From Tipula vernalis (Eukaryota; Arthropoda; Insecta; Diptera; Tipulidae), in NCBI GenBank assembly GCA_958295665.1, contig OY282558.1, positions 30,029,045-30,093,044 of the forward strand: 64,000 nucleotides of DNA, written 5' to 3'. Within the stretch, counting starts at the first letter, position 1, and every line of letters starts with the position of its first letter. Of this stretch, positions 11,293 through 23,575 are shown in pieces. The notes beneath the pieces were generated by a model, which searched no databases, was not told the origin of the DNA, and worked only from the letters and a program-made list of their open reading frames with translations. The translations under genes and the position numbers were made by a program.

Positions 11293-14220
11293 TTAAGCGT
11301 TCGATTTGCAACAAACTATACGTTGTCCATACACATTCATGTAGGTATACGAAAGCGCATTACATTTAGTTATTTAGTTGGAGCTTAAAAGTTTTTTTTT
11401 TTTTTTTTTTTGCTGGAAATGTCATTTTAAATTAAATTAAATATAAAATTAATAAGCAAGGAAACAACTTTGTCTTGGTTTTTAAATTACCAATTTTATT
11501 TATAATAATCATCATTAATTTTAAAAACAATTTTTGTTGTTTTTTTTGTTTTTGCTGTTTTGTGTGTCGCTTTGTTTGGTAAATAAATTTTATTTACGGA
11601 TTAGTTACTGGTAAGACAAATTGGTTTGAAATTAATAAAATATTTTGTGTGATTTAGTCATTATTTTTTTGTGTTAAAGAATTTTAATTCAGGAAAAGGT
11701 GTTCCATCTCTTCGGTCCATATACATATGTACATATATGCTTAGTTAAATCTGACTGCGGGAGATTAATCGCGGGCGTATATGTTTGACATGACTTAATT
11801 TATATTCATTGTTATGTTTACCCAATTAGTGTTTACAACAGGAATTGGTTTTAGTATTATGCGTAAACAATACACATTTCATAATTTTTAACTGGATTAC
11901 CCCGTTACGGTTATCGTCGTACAGAGACATAGACGAAATTTAACGATGTTCATGTATCAATTTGGTTTATGTTTTATCTACAAAATTTAGGGTTTAACAT
12001 TTTAGCGGATATCCGATTACAGCGATGGAAATGTCTTTTAATATTATTCGGCTAATATTTATGAACATCTTTTCTTAATTGTAGTGGCAGGGAACAAGAC
12101 AAAATTTCAGTTTGAACGATTTTACTCAAGAACTTTTTTGGAACCTCAAATTAAATTGCCATTTTTAAATTTTGTTGTATTCAAATTTTTGTCAATTTAT
12201 GGGATTTTATATTTTTACAAAGTGAATATTCTATGAAATTTGCAGGTAATGAAAGCTAAACTGGTTGTTCCTATAATGTCTTCTAAAATCGGATTAAAAA
12301 TACTCATGTTGGGCGCCATTCTAACGATGTACTAATGCGCTCGAACTTGTTACTAGAGGAGATATTAGTATTGAATAGAGGGAGAACACATTTAGAATAA
12401 ATTTTAACTAGAGAATTTTAAAGGGTCTTATTGGTAACAAGTTAACGGCAGAGAAACAGGTTAAGAAGCACTAATGTAGTTGTTTTGATGACAGTCATGT
12501 TCCCAAATTATATCTATGGCAATTCAACAAGTCGAGATAAGTGAATTGTATTTGAAACGACATTTATTTTTATTTGTTATATCCTTTCAATTTTTTATTC
12601 AAATCGACAACTTTTAAGAAAATTATGACAATAAAACAAAACCACTTATCTCATAATATTTCATAGTGCTTCTATAGTGTTGCATAAAATAAGTAATATT
12701 TATTAAAATAATTCCTCGCCGAGTCAAGTCAAGTGATATAAAAGTACACAGTGTTTTTAATTGCAAAATCCAGACGAACATAGCCCAGTTCGTAATACAT
12801 AGTATTGTTGTTAGATCTTAAATGTGATAAACAATTAGCGAATCTCTAACTAAATTTAGAATAATTTCTAGAAGAGGCAGCATATCAAATAGGAAAAAGA
12901 CCTTCTACTTCAAAAGATGCGATGCGCAAGGACCTTCAACAAAAACGCAATAGTGGACAAAGTTGTAAATCTGAAGAAGAAGACATCAAAGCGTACTGTA
13001 GATCAAAGATTTCATTTCCCGAACAGAACGAACTATTTAAAAAGTACTGATCTTAAGGAAAATATAATTTACGAATAATGTACACTTCAGGGATGATTAA
13101 TATCCATCCAATAAAAATAAAAACCATCCAAAAGAGTTGTGAAAAACAAAGAAATAGAAATTATACTTAGACTTATAGTTTCAATTTCCATGATCGGGTA
13201 GTGGATGTATGTATGTCAAAAATGTTTCTGCTTTACATTAGGAGAGACGCATAATTTTATAAAATCGGTGGCTAAAAAAAATTAAATTCGTTAGTTGCTA
13301 GTTTTTCCGTGGGAAAGGTGTTCCTCCAACAAAATTAAACATTGATAAGATTAATGAAATTAAAAAGCATATCGCCCGACATACCGCTCAGTTGTACTTC
13401 CATTCGGATTGAAATATCGCAACCAAGTACAAATTGTATTGTTAAAGTTATCAGCATCCGGTATCATTATCGAAATACTCTGCAATTTTCAAGGGTTTGT
13501 ACGGTTGTACTTGATATGTTTACTATTACCTTAATCTACATAATTCTCCTAATAATAACAATAATACTTAATTTTACTACCAATTAACCTCGACTAGACA
13601 TCTGGGCCCTATTGCACCAACTACTTATCACTTATTACTTATCAACTTATCATAAGTTAGTTTTTTTGATAATGATAAGTGATAAGTCTTTCACCAAAAG
13701 TAACAAAATCTCACTCACTTATCAATTTGAAAACTTATCAAACTTTGATAATGATAAGTGATAAGCGTTGCACATCAGATTGTCTATAACTTATCATTTG
13801 AGGAATTATCAAATTTTTATGATAAGTTGTAATGATCTATACACAAATACTACAAATGTGATAGTGTTTGCAAAATAATATACTTTCCGCACATTTTATA
13901 TGTTAGACAATGGTGTTGTACCTATACAGCAAAACAATTAAAAAATTGTTATTCTGTAATTTAATAACAACAACAATTTTGCATGTATATAATAATACAT
14001 GAAGAGAAACCTTCCTCAATTGGGAGTTCTTATTTCAGTGTTTAGAGTCAATTGTAAAACTTTTCTTTTGTTGTTTTTAAAATAAATTCTCTTTTCTAAC
14101 TGTAAATAATTTTTCAGCAGTACTTAAACGTAAACAATTTATTTTCATAACAAATGAATTAAGAGAATTCCTATTAACAAATAAATTGAATTTAACTACA
14201 TTATACAAAAATGATTTTCC

Positions 14221-14543
14221 ACTATTCGTCACTATCATCCGGATTTCTTCGCATTGGTGGGATAAGTCAATCTTTAAGGGAAATCACTGACATCCAAAAT
14301 CACAACCCCGGGGAACGGGAGAAAACAAGACTCAAAATTGCTAAATAGCCTTGTATATGGCAATACTCTGGAGTCATGGATACTACCTGGCGAATTTGAA
14401 TTTATTGCATAAAAGCTGCGGTCTGGGCCACACACCATCATTGCATTCAGTGAATGCTTTCCATGTCAATTCGCAAAGTGTTCTTCATTGACTTTAGGTG
14501 CATCTATATTAATCATTGTTCCATCGAAGAAACCAGCTGCCTG
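14221..14543 (-). pseudogene. PIF/Harbinger transposase DDE-domain remnant
   Basis: Reading the minus strand from 14543 gives 'GFFDGTMINIDAP' (the usual 'G.IDGT.I.I..P' block containing the first Asp), then 'HGKHSLNAMMVCGPD', 'NSPGSIHDSRVL' (second Asp), and 'FPGVVIL.VSDFP..LTYP', which corresponds to 'L.GD.GYPL..WL' of the family. Stops interrupt it ('FAN*HGKHSL'). Only about 105 codons of the catalytic domain remain, and the C-terminal Glu block is not visible. The domain starts abruptly at about 14543, close to the plus-strand helix-turn-helix fragment. Confidence 0.85.
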
Positions 14544-14568
14544 AAAGTAACCACCCAACTCAAGAAAC

Positions 14569-14670
14569 TTGCTGGAAAGTGGGACTAGTTATATAATTGT
14601 AGGTGCAGATATGAACATGTCCAGATCCACAGTTTGTGATGTTGTTCACAAAATGCTGGACACCAGAAAA
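14569..14670 (+). pseudogene. PIF/Harbinger helix-turn-helix remnant, inverted
   Basis: The plus-strand ORF beginning at 14569 reads 'LESGTSYIIVGADMNMSRSTVCDVVHKMLDT'-like text; in short, 'GADMNMSRSTVCDVVHKML'. This resembles the N-terminal helix-turn-helix of PIF/Harbinger transposases ('..GD...ISQSTVSR.VH.VL'). In an intact element it would lie upstream of the DDE domain on the same strand. Here it is on the opposite strand, head-to-head with it. Beyond about 14690 the ORF runs into AT-rich sequence and is not recognisable. Confidence 0.6.
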
Positions 14671-15511
14671 TGCTGGAATTTATTATATTATATAAATAAA
14701 ACTAAATTAAATTATATAAAACTTATTTTGTTTACTTCACCGGCACAGAAACAAGAATTATTACGGACATGTCATAATTATAACACACCGGTGCTGGGAC
14801 AATTTGGTTGCGTACAGTTTAATATTAATTTATCACAAAAAACTTATTTCGCACAGAAATAATGCACGCCCTTAGAATACAATAAAATAGCGGTATAAAT
14901 TTTGAAATTAAAGTTATTATACACTTGAAAACACATTGTTACATATATTGTCATTATCATTTATAATCATTTGAATAATAAATAATTTTATTGAAAAATG
15001 TGTTTGTACTCTTTTAAAATTGAACAAAAGTTCTCATCTTACAATAACAGCAAAAAAAAAACGTTTTTAACAGACTTCCGTTATACCACTACAATTTGTA
15101 GCTCTTATCAATTTTTTTCAGTAGTGAAATTTTTCTTATTGATATTTTGGATAAGTTATCATTAAAGTAGTCGATTATTGATAAGTTAAAACTTTTGGTG
15201 CAACAGAAATACGAAAAAATTATCAAAAACCTCAAACTTATCGCTTATCAAAATATTACTTATCATTTATCATTTTGCAAATTGGTGCAACATAATTTTG
15301 ATAAGTGAGTGCTTATCACTTATTATAACTCAATAAAATACTTATCAAATTTCAATTTGGTACAACAGAAAATTATCAAAAATTATGATAAGTTGATAAG
15401 TAATAAGTGATAAGTAGTTGGTGCAATAGGGCCCTGATCTAATCATCTTTCTGACAGATCGATCAAAACAGTTTTTATGATTTTTCTACAATTTCCACAA
15501 CCAATTTTATG

Positions 15512-15865
15512 GGGCGGAAAATAAATAAAGACACAGAAACTTTCTATTGGTCCAATGTTAGATGGCTAAGATTTCCAAGAGAGTTTGTTAAATTTTTTAC
15601 AAATGCAGTTTGGGTACAGAAGAAAAAATTAAAATATTAAATATTACTAAACGGAGGGGAAAATCGTGTGGTTATGAGCGATGTACCGCTATGTTACAGA
15701 GAACCACTAAAAATTAATAAGAAAAAGAAGAGGGATCTTATTTCTCTTCTTCCATTGATAGATCAGGAATTTCACAATTTCTACCAAACCCTGCGCTCTG
15801 ATTATCAAATTAAAAAACATTCATCCTGATATCATTCGTGATAGCAGCGATGACGAAGCTTAATT
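15512..15865 (+). pseudogene. fragment of a transposon-associated protein
   Basis: The plus-strand reading (two frame changes) gives 'DTETFYWSNVRWLRFPREF' at about 15530-15590, then 'PLCYREPLKINKKKKRDLIS' and 'LLPLIDQEFHNFYQTL' at about 15685-15800, and finally 'PDIIRDSSDDEA' followed by a stop at about 15863. A W-rich segment, then a K-rich stretch leading into 'DLISLLPLI...FHNFYQTL' and an acidic tail, recalls the C-termini of uncharacterised transposon-borne proteins in insects and cnidarians. I cannot name the family. It lies directly outside the Harbinger element and is probably an older insertion. Confidence 0.4.
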
Positions 15866-15899
15866 GTTCATATGTGGCTAAGGGGAATATGAATTTAAA

Positions 15900-17940
15900 G
15901 TTGCTAACATGTTGTTTAGGTTTAATTTTTATCTTATAAATTGAAATGTACTGGTTTAAGTTTAAATAAATTATTTATGAAAATGTACTTAACTCGTTTT
16001 ATATTTTGTATTTGTATTCCAAAGAATCACTTATCTAAAGCCCTTTAAAGCGTTACTATAATTGCTATACCTTAAATCAAATATAAATTTTACAAAGTTA
16101 CATAATTTTATCATAAAAGTATTTTAAGTTCGTTTATTGTCTCCTGAAAAGTTCATAAAAAAAAAGTGATTATATTGAATTGCCATCGATATTAGGTAGC
16201 ATATGTAGTTACGGTGACACCTACGAAAATTAACGAAAATGTGTATTTTGCTAGCTTTTAATTTAAAATTTTATCGATTTTGTAATTAATACAGGAGGAT
16301 CAACTTTTTGTTACGTAACTCCTGGAGATTTGTTACATTGAGACTTTAATAAATTTTTGATATTAATTTTCAATCCAATACTTTCAATCCTTTAAGTGTA
16401 TTCCTTTAATACCTGAAATTTTATTAGTTTTATATTTAGGTAATTAAATAATAGCAAAATGTATAAAGTTTATCTATAAAATATATAAAATTAACCTTTA
16501 GAAAGTATTATTTTAAACATTTTGCTATAAAGGTCGATTGTGCAGTTTAAGTGTTCGATTAATAGGAAAGCCGGTATTAAAAATATATATTTTTATTTTC
16601 AACTAGCTGTGCCCGGCCACGCGTTGCTGTGGCTCAGTCTATATGCTAGTTAAATGGAACATAAAGAAAAGAGAAAGCACACGTTTCTAATATGTTTAAT
16701 TTCAAAATACTTGTGGGTATACAATACTTTTTGTTCAACAAATTTAAAAGCTATTCAATTAACCCACAATTTTTATTAATATTAACCAGAGTTTTCCTTC
16801 TCAGTGTACTATTTTGTTACGAATAGATAAGTTTTGGGAAATCTAAACTATATAATTAGCTAACGATATCAAGTTGTAGCAACTTTATCAATTGATAACA
16901 CCAAACAGAAAACGATTGAAACAACCTCATTTATTAATAACAGCAACTATAAATATGTTACAGCAACCCGTTAATCTGTTAACTTAAGTCTGAAAAAAAT
17001 TGTGATGATCACTAATTTGATCTGATTTAGTAACTGTCAATTGTAACGATCGGGTAACTTAGTATGATAGCTGGCCATTCAGATTGCACAACGCAATAAA
17101 AGAGTTGCTTTAACCAGAAACATTGTTATTATGATTGGTCCGATCGAGTGAAATATAATCGAGTGAAAAAATCAATCGATTGCCGGGCCTGAAATGTTCG
17201 GTTCTCAGAATCGTTTTATTCAAGCATTACAGTTGTGAAAAATTCATTTTTTCGCAAATTACAAATTTTTGATTTGTGCGAGATTTTTACATTTATAAGA
17301 AGTGTAATTACGTACAATACCTTTTAAATCTTTTACAATATTTAAATCAGGTACTTCTACTTCAAAAGCAAAAAAAGTGTTTATTAAAAAATAATGTATT
17401 GGTTAATCGTAAACTTAAAAGCACGCATTGGCATGTAAGCGCCAAAATAGGTTCATCATTAATGTCTGAGGCATACATACGAGTATAACCTATCTTTTTT
17501 TAGTAGTGTACCGTGAAAATTTAACCAAGGTATTTCTGAAAAAATGCGTTTTTCGATGTCACTAAGTTTAAAGCTTAGTTCTATCAAACTTTTATTTCAT
17601 ATCACAAATTTTTTTGTAGTTCAAGATTATATTTGCAATTTGGAATTCAATTTTTATGTGTAATGTTTTCAAAATATTGATGCGGTTCCATGAATTGTAA
17701 CCAACTTTTTTCAAGGATTGATGCTTAGCTTCGAAACGCATATAATTTATTAAAACAACAGGTTCAATATTTTCTATTATTCTTGCATAGTGCAATAACG
17801 TATGAGGAATGAAATATGGACAAATGTAAATGTGTCTGTATTTGTATTGTACAACCAAAAATAAAAATTTCCTTGTTTTAAATAAGGTGATTTCCCTATA
17901 TTTCATAAAATATAAATATCAATTGCGTCATTTTACGATT
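15900..17940. other. no recognised gene
   Basis: AT-rich sequence. One notable GC-richer word occurs near 16602-16638 (ctagctgtgcccggccacg then cgttgctgtggctcag). It resembles a sequence I associate with dispersed insect repeats, but I cannot name the family. The short ORFs at 17276-17488 and 17592-17906 (minus) have no recognisable motif. Confidence 0.5.
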
Positions 17941-17950
17941 AGTTACAAAA

Positions 17951-18988
17951 ATGTCGTTGTTAGAAGTAGATTGTCGTAAATCAATTTATAAATTTTGTCA
18001 TCAAAATCCGGCCAAAAAAAGAACGAGGTTTTTCACTACTTCAAGGATCTTGGAAATTCTTTATCTATAAAACAATTAAACTGTTTGAGAATAATGAACC
18101 TGTGGAAAGAAAACCCGGCTCTGGTAAAAAATGTCAACTACAAGATGGCAAAGTTCGAATGAAATTGAAAGGTGAAATAGTGGGTCGAACTGCAAAATCG
18201 TATAGACAACGGGGTAAAAAATATCAAGTTGACTCAAAAACTGTCAAGAAATATTTACAAGGTATGAATATATACTACGCAAACCCAAAAAATCGGCACC
18301 AGCAACTACAGACCAGACAAACAATTAGCTACAATCAAATCTAGATTAAGAGTGCTTTCCCAAACATATTTCGCCGCTTCTTCAGCTTATAAATGTGTGA
18401 TGGATGATGAAAGTTATTTCACTGTTGAAGGTAATGAATGGCAGCCAAAATTCTACTACGAGTCTCCCGATCACAAAGCACCAGAAAAGGAGAAGTTTAT
18501 TCATAAGACCAAGTTTCCAGGTAAAGTTATGTTGTGGTTGGCTGTTAGCGAACGAGGTGTCAGTGACCCAGTATTTTTGGTGGTTTGGCGGTTAATGCGC
18601 AAACTTACACAAACAAATGTTTACCTGTGCTTCAGAAATTTATAAATAAATATCATAAAAATGAAAAAACGATTTTTTGGCCTGATTTGGCATCCTCACA
18701 TTATGCCAATGGAACGTTATCTGATTTATTTCAACGCTGAATCGAATTTATCCCTAAAGACTATAACCCACCAAATGTTCCACAACTAAAGCCCATTGAA
18801 ACGTTTTGGGCAAATCTGAAGAAAATGGTATACAGCAATGGATATCGTGCCAAAAATGTTGAATGTCTGATTAGAAAGATAAAAAGAGATTTAAAGAAGA
18901 CAGATACATTAGGAACGCAGGCGGCAATGAAAAGAGTGCCAGAAAAGATCAGAAAAGCTAATCGATATGGGGCGCAAATTTTTCTGTA
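17951..18988 (+). pseudogene. Tc1/mariner (DD37E-type) transposase pseudogene
   Basis: An almost full-length mariner-superfamily transposase (about 345 codons from atg at 17951 to taa at 18986-18988), broken by frameshifts and at least one stop. Order: N-terminal helix-turn-helix region; 'ERKPGSGKKCQL' near 18105; second HTH 'VDSKTVKKYLQGMNI' near 18230; first catalytic Asp in 'VMDDESYF' near 18400; 'KVMLWLAVSERG' near 18525; second Asp in 'FWPDLASSHYA' near 18680; Glu in 'NPPNVPQLKPIETFWANLKK' near 18765-18820; end '..ANRYGAQIFL'. Between the second Asp and the Glu there are 37 residues, the spacing of the DD37E group known from mosquitoes and other insects. The stop in 'DLFQR*IEF' shows it is dead. 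I did not find its terminal inverted repeats. Confidence 0.88.
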
Positions 18989-19394
18989 AATTTTATCTAA
19001 GAATTAAAGTTTTAAATAAATTATGGATCAAAATCGTTTGATTAGTAAATAATTTTTTTTTACGTTATTTTGTTTGTCCATATTTTATTCCTCATATGTT
19101 AAAAAATGAAATTTAGATTTTCAAGAAACTTCTATTAAAATTAATATACAAAGAATTATGTGTTTCAAAATGTCCCTTAAACAAATTAATAGTTGCCATT
19201 CCCCTACCTCTAAAGGAACCAAATCTCCTATTATTAAAGGTAAAAAGGTTATAACTGTTTTCATTTCGGAAGAAGAAAATTTGAACTTACTTTTTATGAG
19301 GCAAACTTCATTGATTGGTGGTGGTTTTTTAGTGTAAGTCCCGAAATTAAATAATTCTATTCTTCGATTTAATTGTTCTATCGAGAAATATTTA

Positions 19395-19840
19395 AATCAA
19401 CAGTCAACACAAAAATTTTCTGTTACGTTAAAGTTTAAACGGACTACAGTTTCCTTTGGATCATTTAACTTGATATTATATTTATAAGTTAATATATTTC
19501 TGAGATTATCGCTATTGACTTTAACGAAGTATTTCATATCGTTTTTATCACAATTACAGAACCTACAATAATGCAAAGAATTAAAAGATTCTGTAAATCC
19601 TAATATAGAATTAACTCCCAAATTGTCTCCAATAATTATACAAGTAATTAATTTGACAACGGAATAATTTTTGTGATTTACAATGATTCCATTATTTTGC
19701 AAATTATTCAGTTTCTCTATTAATGGATTAACAAAATTTTATTCTTTAGTGTTGACTGCAGTGTTTCCAAACAGTTTCCTGTCCTCAGTAAAAAATATAT
19801 GTGATAATTTTGATGAAATATAATCCGGTATATTAAAACT
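19395..19840 (-). pseudogene. fragment of a transposon-associated protein ('GDNLG..GFTESF')
   Basis: The minus strand reads 'IPDYISSKLSHIF' and 'TEDRKLFGNTAV' near 19830-19755, a stop, then the ORF 19702-19397 with 'IIIGDNLGVNSILGFTESF' followed by 'YCRFCNCDKND'. This series (a phosphate-like GDNLG motif, a hydrophobic GF.ESF, then CRFC) is shared by a group of transposon-borne proteins in animals, and loosely recalls the tnp2 part of CACTA-type transposases. I am confident it is transposon-derived but not of the superfamily. Confidence 0.45.
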
Positions 19841-19859
19841 CGAAATTCAGGCAGCGGTG

Positions 19860-22800
19860 TAGTATAGCTCTTTGATTTCACTTGGGAAAACTTGGCTGAT
19901 GATACCGGATAAATAAAGCAAATCTGGTTTATTTAATCTAGATGCACGAAAGTAAAATAAAAAAATTATTGGAATAACTAAAATTAATAAAACTTTCAGG
20001 CTTACTCTAAATTATTATCAGATTCCAATAATTTCTTCACGAGTATTTTTGCCAATTTAGTTTTTTAGTTTTTTTGCGCGAATTGTGCCGTATGAGTGTA
20101 TGCCTATATTAATAACGAAAATATGATGCCATAGGGAAATCTCTTTCGAATGGAAGTTGACTGTTGTCCGGGAAATTATGCCGCTCTGATGTGATCTAAG
20201 CTGATTATACAATAGACATTGTACATATTATTACATTGTTCACCTCCACATTATTACATTGTGAATTGACATCCTATTGTAAATGAGCTCAGGCTCAAAA
20301 TGGGGTGTCCGAAAAAATTTAGAAGTTAACAAATAAATAAATAAATAAATTTCAGTAAAAAAACATTTAGCCGAAAAGAACGGTTTCCTGCCGCGTGAAA
20401 CACTATACATATAATTATACCTTTTAGTAACACAAAGAATATTTAGTTTCTTAATTTTTAGGTTTATATAATAACTGATTAGTAAAAATTATGAACGAAT
20501 GTAACAATTATTTTAATTTTTTAAATAAACTTACCTTGTCGAATATATAGGCGTTCGATTGTGGTAACCGATTCCCATTTTTAATCGGTTTCATTAACAG
20601 CGAGAGTTTTGTTTCAACAGTATAGGTTGTTTCGGCAACTGAACGTAACTTTATTTAGTTGCCATAGTCGAAATTGAAATTTATAAATTTTAATAACAGG
20701 AACACACTTTGTAGAATCGCTAATTCGATCGCAACAATATTTGATTATCAGAATTATGGTCATTCTAATGGCAGGGGCCATTACCGCAACCGAATATAAC
20801 TTTTGGTTGAGAATATATTAGTACAACTGTCATAATCAGTAATGCTAAATGTGAAATGTCTGTCGTTGCAGCTGTACCAAAAAACATTTTTTATTACAGT
20901 AGTACTGTTATTTTAATTGTATAACCGTTGTCCGCAATTTAGTTTCTCTCGGTGTAGTGTTAAAGGCAAAACATATAACTCTTGTTGGACCACTGTATGC
21001 ATAAATATTCTTATTCTTAATTAGACATTCAACATGAAATGTCTTGACTCTAAGTGATCGTCAAAAACCTAAACGAAGTATATAAAAATAGTTTTTGTCT
21101 GATGAGCATACATATACGTATGTACATATTTTGTGGTTCATTTTGTAACGCCCTCAGCTATTAACACAATTTTGTATATTTATAAATATAAAGGCAGGTG
21201 TCTAGAATATGTGTATTTCATTTTACTGTTTAAGTGTTCATTGTCTCAACATATTATGTTTGTATGTACACACTATATGTATTAACAAAAATACCGTAAC
21301 CAAAGATTTTATTTAGATTATAATTTTTAAATTTTTACAAAATCAAATTTCCCAAAAAAAATTAAAAAATCATGACGGAAATTATTGTTATTCCAAAACT
21401 ACAAAAAAAACTTTATTTAAAAAATTCAAAGTAGTTTTCATTATCATGTCAAAATTTTAAGAGTTAAATAAAAAAAAAAAAAAATATTATAACGATATAT
21501 AAATATTTTATGGCAACATGAAGTTTTATATAAACAGCAGGATATAATCCATGAATTTAATTTTTTTCGATCATAATTTTTGATATTTTATTGGATTTTA
21601 TAATTACGTTAAAATAAATAAATTCCTGACGATGGCCCATGTGATGGAATATCGATATTTTCTTTTCTTTTTATTTTTTTTATTTTTCATATACACAAAC
21701 TAATTGATGTCTCATGCAATTCATTATCCTTATACCAATAAAAAAATATTTTATTAACTATATTATGTAGGTATATAAATACAACAAGCAACAACATAAA
21801 CAAAACAAAAATCGAAAAATATTCTTAAATCGTGTGAGATCAATATTCATGTTAAAACTATAAAAATTGTATTAAAAAAAAAAAAAAAAAACTTGATTTC
21901 ATGTTTTATGTAATAAAATATAAATAATCGTCTTATAAATGATATATCGGTATGAATGGATATGCATACACCATATAATGATTTGGTGTGGTCATATTGG
22001 ACAGGGTTCACATTAATCTCAATATCGTATTATACCTATCAAGAGACGTGTTAATATTAATCGGATTTTGGGTCTTAAAGTACATAATATTATAGTGGTA
22101 GATAAATGTTAAGGAGGTGCGGTGCGCGTGCGAAATTCGTTTGTCTTATATAATTAATTTTATTTTTATTGTTTAATTTATCTTACATCACTCGCCTAAT
22201 ATTAAGATGTTTTCATTTTTACAATTTTTTTTAATGTCAAGACGCACAAAGTTTTTATTTTTTTTTTTGTTTTGATGATTTATTAGAAAAATTTGTTTAC
22301 AACAAAAGAGAATCTAGTTTTAAAGAATGATAGTTTAATAGTTAAATATGTTCAAGAATTATCACGGTACGCCAATAGAGGAGAGATAAAAGAAAGATTC
22401 TTATTTAAGTGGTACGTTTCTAAAAAATCATTTTATAAATACACTCAAAATGTCAACGGCTTTCAATTTTATTTATTTTATCCTTCATCTAACGTGTTGA
22501 AATTTATTAGAATACCAACAACTTAATCGCAATCTTACTTAGAATAATTGTTTGTCCCGAATTTTATAGTGCAAGGCGTGTACAAAATATTCATGGGAAA
22601 ACTCCAAAAAGCCATATGGCATGTCATACGACATTAAAACAAAAATAATTTATCTTGTTTTGCAATTTTGTTTTGTTTTTGTTTATTTATATTTGCTTTA
22701 TACATTTTTATTTATTTATATTTATTATTAAATTCTGAGTATATGTAAAAATAAATTAAATCAGAAATAAAATTTCATTTTATTTCATCTAACTGGTCTC

Positions 22801-23450
22801 AAAGTCACAATAGGGGGTAGCACGCAAATGAAAACCGATTTCGGAATTAAAAACAAATAAAATTCCATTTCAAGATTTTTACTTTAAAAACTGATAAAAA
22901 TCACAATAAATAGCATATAATCGTAATCAAAAAATATAAAAATAAATAATAAAATATAATAATAATCATCGTCGCTATTATTATGATGATAATCATCATC
23001 GTGATGAACTCGTTCGACGAAATTCCTTTGAACAATATAAACAGATTTCATAATACACTCTAAAGGTATTATGAAATTTCTTATACATATATCCGTTTGG
23101 TATTATTTTTTTTGCTTATTTTAGAAAGTAACTTTTAGAGCCGAAAGATTACAATCTTGAAGAACTTTATAAATAAATTTAATTGATTACCAACAATTTT
23201 TGTCATTATTTGCTGAATTAATCGTTAAATTAATTTCACTTCTTCGTTCACACACCACACTACTGCCTCTAGTTTAAATTTAGCCAAACATTTGGTTTCA
23301 GGTTAATCTATTGCGCCTTTAGAGATTAAGGTAAAGATTTCAGGTTTTCGTAACATGTTAGGTATTAGTAAGGAAGCTTCATCATTCATTCATTTTGCCT
23401 AAATCCACTACTGAATTTTTTTTTTAAATTTACTATTTGTTCTTTTGTGT
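19860..23450. other. AT-rich spacer, possible LINE 3' tail
   Basis: Mostly AT-rich with no recognised protein. Near 20150-20352 a GC-richer segment ends in five aaat units (20331-20352), which is what the 3' end of a plus-strand LINE looks like. A repeated word acattattacattgt occurs twice at about 20226-20265. The 77-codon ORF at 22293-22526 (plus) has no recognisable motif. Confidence 0.45.
20331..20352 (+). repeat. (AAAT)n tract
   Basis: Tandem aaat units that end a more complex segment. This may be the tail of a retroposed element on the plus strand. Confidence 0.7.
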
Positions 23451-23451
23451 T

Positions 23452-23575
23452 TTAGAGTACAGAAGCTTAATCATACGTCATAATATTTTAGAAGGTTTTT
23501 TAGCGGCATAAACTATGACTGTTTCCCCGTAGGAATCCATATTAAAAGTGATATTTTTAGCTTTAAATTTTTTTT
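23452..23575 (+). repeat. dispersed repeat, copy 1 (left end of hAT-like element family)
   Basis: Resembles 34549-34677 and 35457-35600. Shared words in order are tagagta, aatc, a stretch like ttttttagyggyata, then tttccc.t.ggaatycat and ttttagctttaa. It is the most diverged of the three copies and lacks a recognisable right end. Confidence 0.6.

Larger units (their letters stand above)
8040..13600. other. AT-rich spacer without a recognised gene
   Basis: More than 5 kb of very AT-rich sequence with many poly-A/T runs (for example 9259-9278, 9774-9787, 9916-9935, 11392-11411) and an (AAT)n tract at 10984-11009. ORFs here (for example 9088-9291, 10854-11084, 13342-13587) are short and low-complexity or show no recognisable motif. 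A perfect-stem hairpin lies at 11253-11292. The stretch 12240-12550 is less AT-rich and may be old transposon DNA, but I could not assign it. Confidence 0.55.
13604..15434 (-). mobile_element. PIF/Harbinger DNA transposon, rearranged
   Basis: The ends form an almost perfect inverted repeat: gggccctattgcaccaac starts at 13604 and its complement ends at 15434. The match continues through about 50 bp (cttatcacttattacttatc...). Subterminal regions (about 13620-13830 and 15110-15420) are packed with ttatca/tgataa words in both orientations. Inside are remnants of the two transposase domains on opposite strands (see the separate entries). GGGCCC-type ends and a DDE domain of this kind are known for PIF/Harbinger. 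The expected 3-bp target duplication is not clear: tct precedes the left end and tga follows the right end, with tct three bases further on. Confidence 0.9.

Noticed and set aside
13600..15440. Clear 3-bp target duplication of the Harbinger element
   Set aside because: The bases next to the two gggccc ends differ (tct and tga). A tct occurs only after a three-base offset on the right, so I do not claim a duplication.
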